Assembly: GCA_013003415.1 (NCBI GenBank)
Contig: JABDJR010000114.1
Location: 1-8,646, forward strand
Direction: 5' to 3'
DNA: 8,646 bases
Origin: Candidatus Eiseniibacteriota bacterium
GTDB lineage: Bacteria > Eisenbacteria > RBG-16-71-46 > JABDJR01
The notes beneath the pieces are model-generated. The model was not told where the DNA came from. It saw only the letters and a program-made list of their open reading frames with translations, and made no database searches. This document shows positions 6,708 to 8,646 of this stretch, piece after piece (the first letter of the stretch is position 1; every line of letters begins with the position of its first letter). A program made the position numbers and the translations under genes.

Positions 6708-7031
6708 ATGGCAAAGGGAATGGGCAATCTCAACAAGCTGATGAAGCAGGCTCAAGAGATGCAGACGAAGATGGCTCGCATCCAAGAAGATCTGGAAAAC
6801 CATATGGTCGAAGCTTCTTCTGGGGGCGGTACGGTGACGGTCACGATGAACGGAAAGATGGTGATGCAAAGCATCAAGATCAAACCCGAGGCCGTGGACC
6901 CCGAGGATGTCGATATGCTTGAAGACTTGATCATGGCTGCGGTGGGCGAGGCGCATCGCAAGGCGGGCGAGCTGGCGCAAGAACAAATGTCGAAAGCAAC
7001 GGGTGGTATGAACCTGCCCGGCATGTTTTAG
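6708..7031 (+). CDS. ebfC: YbaB/EbfC family nucleoid-associated DNA-binding protein
   Basis: Small dimeric DNA-binding protein of 107 residues, the normal family length, thought to help organise the nucleoid and sometimes to act in gene regulation or repair. It shows the typical pattern. A Gly/Met/Lys-rich N-terminus (MAKGMGNLNKLMKQAQEMQ) starts a long charged helix to about residue 35. The hallmark central segment then has the GGGTVTVTMNG strand pair at about 39-50 and IKPEAVDPEDVDMLEDLI at about 58-75. A C-terminal helix follows, with a Gly/Met-rich tail ending NLPGMF. The ATG at 6708 has a good AAAGGAAG Shine-Dalgarno sequence (6695-6702). It lies 21 nt after dnaX and 36 nt before recR, the classic position for this family. 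Confidence 0.95.
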   Translation: MAKGMGNLNKLMKQAQEMQTKMARIQEDLENHMVEASSGGGTVTVTMNGKMVMQSIKIKPEAVDPEDVDMLEDLIMAAVGEAHRKAGELAQEQMSKATGGMNLPGMF

Positions 7032-7067
7032 TCGAGCGCCACAACCCTTCAACCAAGAAACCCGTCC

Positions 7068-7676
7068 ATGCAATTCTCAAGTCGTTCCGTAGAGAGTCTG
7101 GTCGATGAGCTGAGTAAGCTCCCCGGCGTAGGGAAGAAGAGCGCCCAACGCTTAGCCTTCTTTTTGTTGAAGGCATCCCGCGACGATGCCATGGGCCTAG
7201 CCAACGCCATTCGTGCCATCAAAGATGATGTCATCTCGTGTTCGGAGTGCGGCAACTTCACGGAAGATGATCCCTGCATGATTTGCACGGATCCCAAGCG
7301 CTCCCGCGTGGTGATCTGCGTCGTGGAGCAGCCCATGGATGTCTTAGCCATCGAAGCCAGCGGAGGCTTTCGTGGTCAGTATCACGTTTTGCGAGGCGCT
7401 CTGAACCCTCTCGACAAGATTGGCCCTGACCAAATCCGGGCTCGAGAGCTCGTAGAGCGGGTAAGAAGGGGAGAGATCAGCGAGGTCATCTTGGCCACCA
7501 ACCCCAATCCCCCTGGAGAGGCCACCGCCTACTTCCTGTCGGACCTGCTCCAAGAATTCTCGGTATCGGTGACCCGCATCGCCAGAGGTATTCCCGTGGG
7601 TGGAGATCTGGAGTACTCCGACCAAGCCACCTTGGCGCGGGCCCTTGAGGGTCGAAAGCCGGTAGAAACACAATGA
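7068..7676 (+). CDS. recR: Recombination mediator protein RecR
   Basis: Cytosolic DNA-repair protein that works with RecO (and RecF) to load RecA onto gapped single-stranded DNA. The 202 residues match the family's usual length of about 200. An N-terminal helix-hairpin-helix is present (LSKLPGVGKKSAQRLAFFLL, about 15-34). A four-Cys zinc motif follows: Cys58, Cys61, Cys70 and Cys73. The Toprim domain begins at VVICVVEQ (about 81-88), and later family motifs are GALNPLDKIGP (110-120), ATNPNPPGEATAYFL (143-157) and RIARGIPVGGDLEYSD (170-185). The usual YHVLGG is YHVLRG here, a minor variation. No clear Shine-Dalgarno sequence precedes the ATG, so translation may depend on coupling to ebfC 36 nt upstream. 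Its stop overlaps the pgpA start in ATGA. Confidence 0.96.
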   Translation: MQFSSRSVESLVDELSKLPGVGKKSAQRLAFFLLKASRDDAMGLANAIRAIKDDVISCSECGNFTEDDPCMICTDPKRSRVVICVVEQPMDVLAIEASGGFRGQYHVLRGALNPLDKIGPDQIRARELVERVRRGEISEVILATNPNPPGEATAYFLSDLLQEFSVSVTRIARGIPVGGDLEYSDQATLARALEGRKPVETQ

Positions 7677-8167
7677 AGCGTTCGCCCAAAACTCCTATGC
7701 CCCTTGGGATTAGATTGCTTGCCTCGTTCGGTTTGATCGGCGAAGCTGCACCGATTGCCCCTGCTACATTCGCATCTTTTGCTCTGCTTCCCGTGATCTA
7801 TCTGTTTTTGGGGTGGAGTTTACCCCTGCAGTTAGCCATCATTGTCGCCGTCTCGGTGCTCGGTATTTGGGTTAGCACGAAGGCTGAGGACTACTACGGT
7901 CACGATGGATCGGCGATCGTCATCGACGAGGTGGCGGGGATGTTTGTGACCTTTTGCGCTATCACCCTCGTGAGTCCGACATGGGTTTGGTTAATCGTGG
8001 GTTTCTTATGGTTTCGCCTCTTCGATATCGTAAAGCCCTTCCCGGCCGGGCGAGCGCAAAACCTACCCAAAGGCTATGGGGTGATGCTCGATGACCTTTT
8101 TGCCGGTGTGTACGCCAATATAGCCCTGCGTTTGTCCATGGAGCTGGCCGCCCGCCTAGGGTGGTAA
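7673..8167 (+). CDS. pgpA: Phosphatidylglycerophosphatase A
   Basis: Inner-membrane enzyme that removes the terminal phosphate from phosphatidylglycerophosphate to give phosphatidylglycerol, a main acidic membrane lipid. The 164 residues carry the family signatures: PIAPATFAS at 27-35 (usually P-APGTxGS, so the Gly at both sites is Ala here), HDGSAIVIDEVAGM at 77-90, FRLFDIVKPFPAG at 114-126 and GVMLDDLFAG at 136-145. The conserved acidic residues Asp78, Asp85, Glu86, Asp118, Asp140 and Asp141 are all present. Hydrophobic stretches at about 33-47, 52-67, 88-113 and 144-155 fit a small polytopic protein. The ATG overlaps the recR stop by 4 nt with no good Shine-Dalgarno sequence, which points to translational coupling. 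The lipid gene may simply share the repair-gene transcript. Confidence 0.92.
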   Translation: MKRSPKTPMPLGIRLLASFGLIGEAAPIAPATFASFALLPVIYLFLGWSLPLQLAIIVAVSVLGIWVSTKAEDYYGHDGSAIVIDEVAGMFVTFCAITLVSPTWVWLIVGFLWFRLFDIVKPFPAGRAQNLPKGYGVMLDDLFAGVYANIALRLSMELAARLGW

Positions 8168-8194
8168 ACCGGGGAATTCCCGGGGAGAGAGCCA

Positions 8195-8551
8195 ATGACT
8201 CGAGTAAGCATGATTCTGCTGATTATTCTGGGCGCACTTCGCAGCCTCGCCGTGATTCAGGGAACAGCCTGGGAAGGATGGTCCTGGCCGGGTCCTCTTG
8301 AACTCGCCATTGGTTTTATCATGGTTCTCGTTGGCGCTTTAGGCTTTCGAATGCGTCAAGTCCACGGGCTGGTCCTGGTGCTAGCCTTGGCCGCCTTGGC
8401 CCAACTGGTCCCAAGCTATTTTCTCTCTGCACGCATTTGGCCTGATCTCGCCCTTTTGATCATCGCCTGTTTGTCTTTTGGCTTTGGACTTTTGGGTTTT
8501 GTTTTGGACCGATACTCGGCGGCTCCTGCGGAAGCCCAAACAACTCTCTAA
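8195..8551 (+). CDS. Small four-helix integral membrane protein, function unknown
   Basis: I do not recognise this 118-residue protein. It is strongly hydrophobic, with four likely membrane segments at about residues 5-21, 34-51, 56-74 and 83-105. A Trp-rich loop (WEGWSWPG) lies between the first two segments. The tail (RYSAAPAEAQTTL) is polar and probably cytoplasmic. There is no signal-peptide cleavage site, catalytic motif or metal-binding cluster that I can see. The ATG has a purine-rich GGGGAGAGAG (8182-8191) just upstream. It follows pgpA by 27 nt on the same strand, so co-transcription is likely and a membrane-related role is plausible but unproven. Length, reading-frame quality and the Shine-Dalgarno sequence support a real gene. 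Confidence 0.75.
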   Translation: MTRVSMILLIILGALRSLAVIQGTAWEGWSWPGPLELAIGFIMVLVGALGFRMRQVHGLVLVLALAALAQLVPSYFLSARIWPDLALLIIACLSFGFGLLGFVLDRYSAAPAEAQTTL

Positions 8552-8576
8552 ACAACTACAAAAGTGCTGACAGGTT

Positions 8577-8603
8577 CTGAGGGTTCGTCTTATTATCCCT
8601 CGG
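8577..8603 (+). terminator. Possible weak terminator after the operon
   Basis: CTGAGGG (8577-8583) can pair with CCCTCGG (8597-8603), seven pairs including one G-U, around a 13-nt loop. It is followed by the only moderately T-rich GTTTGCTTGCTG. It lies 25 nt after the last stop codon. The rest of 8552-8646 holds nothing recognisable. The large loop and the absence of a clean T-run make this a tentative call. Confidence 0.3.
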
Positions 8604-8646
8604 GTTTGCTTGCTGTCTAATTGATTGTCTACGTGAAGATTAGGAA

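Noticed and set aside
6591..7073. Minus-strand open frame of 160 codons opposite the dnaX end and ebfC
   Set aside because: It spans two confidently identified genes and is His/Leu-rich, as expected from reading Met/Asp/Glu-rich coding DNA backwards.

Overview
The window is bacterial chromosomal DNA, with compact genes and a GC content that looks to be in the mid-50s (judged by eye). It is dominated by housekeeping genes. I see no insertion sequence, phage gene, CRISPR array or defence cassette. I cannot name the organism. The strongest lineage clue is the SRP RNA at about 4600-4870. It is the large, Alu-domain-containing type typical of Bacillus/Clostridium relatives and a few other lineages, not the roughly 110-nt E. 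coli type. The order SRP RNA - dnaX - ebfC(ybaB) - recR also matches the Bacillus arrangement.

Layout. (1) 1-188: left-edge region with no convincing gene. (2) 189-2126 (+): acs, acetate-activating acetyl-CoA synthetase. (3) 2127-2165: a short convergent gap with a likely hairpin terminator. (4) 2166-4397 (-): glgB, glycogen branching enzyme. (5) 4398-4925: an RNA island holding tRNA-Ala(CGC) and, only 7 nt after its CCA end, the large SRP RNA, which ends in a T-run. The dnaX leader follows. (6) 4926-8551 (+): a tight co-directional cluster of dnaX, ebfC, recR, pgpA and a small four-helix membrane protein. Its gaps are 21 nt, 36 nt, a 4-nt ATGA overlap and 27 nt. (7) 8552-8646: no gene, one weak hairpin.

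How the genes fit together. dnaX (clamp-loader ATPase), ebfC (nucleoid-associated DNA-binding protein) and recR (gap-repair mediator) form the widely conserved replication/repair trio. pgpA (phosphatidylglycerol synthesis) and the membrane protein are added downstream and probably share the transcript. acs and glgB are independent carbon-metabolism genes facing each other.

The most noteworthy signal is a run of nine A residues at 6183-6191 inside dnaX, exactly in the linker between clamp-loader domain III and the tau-specific C-terminal domain. Both alternative frames reach a stop within 13 nt of it. This is the hallmark of a recoding or transcriptional-slippage site that would make a short gamma subunit of about 424-425 residues alongside the 586-residue tau. 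I found no clearly unprecedented system. The dnaX slippage site and the tRNA-Ala/large-SRP-RNA unit are the items most worth testing.
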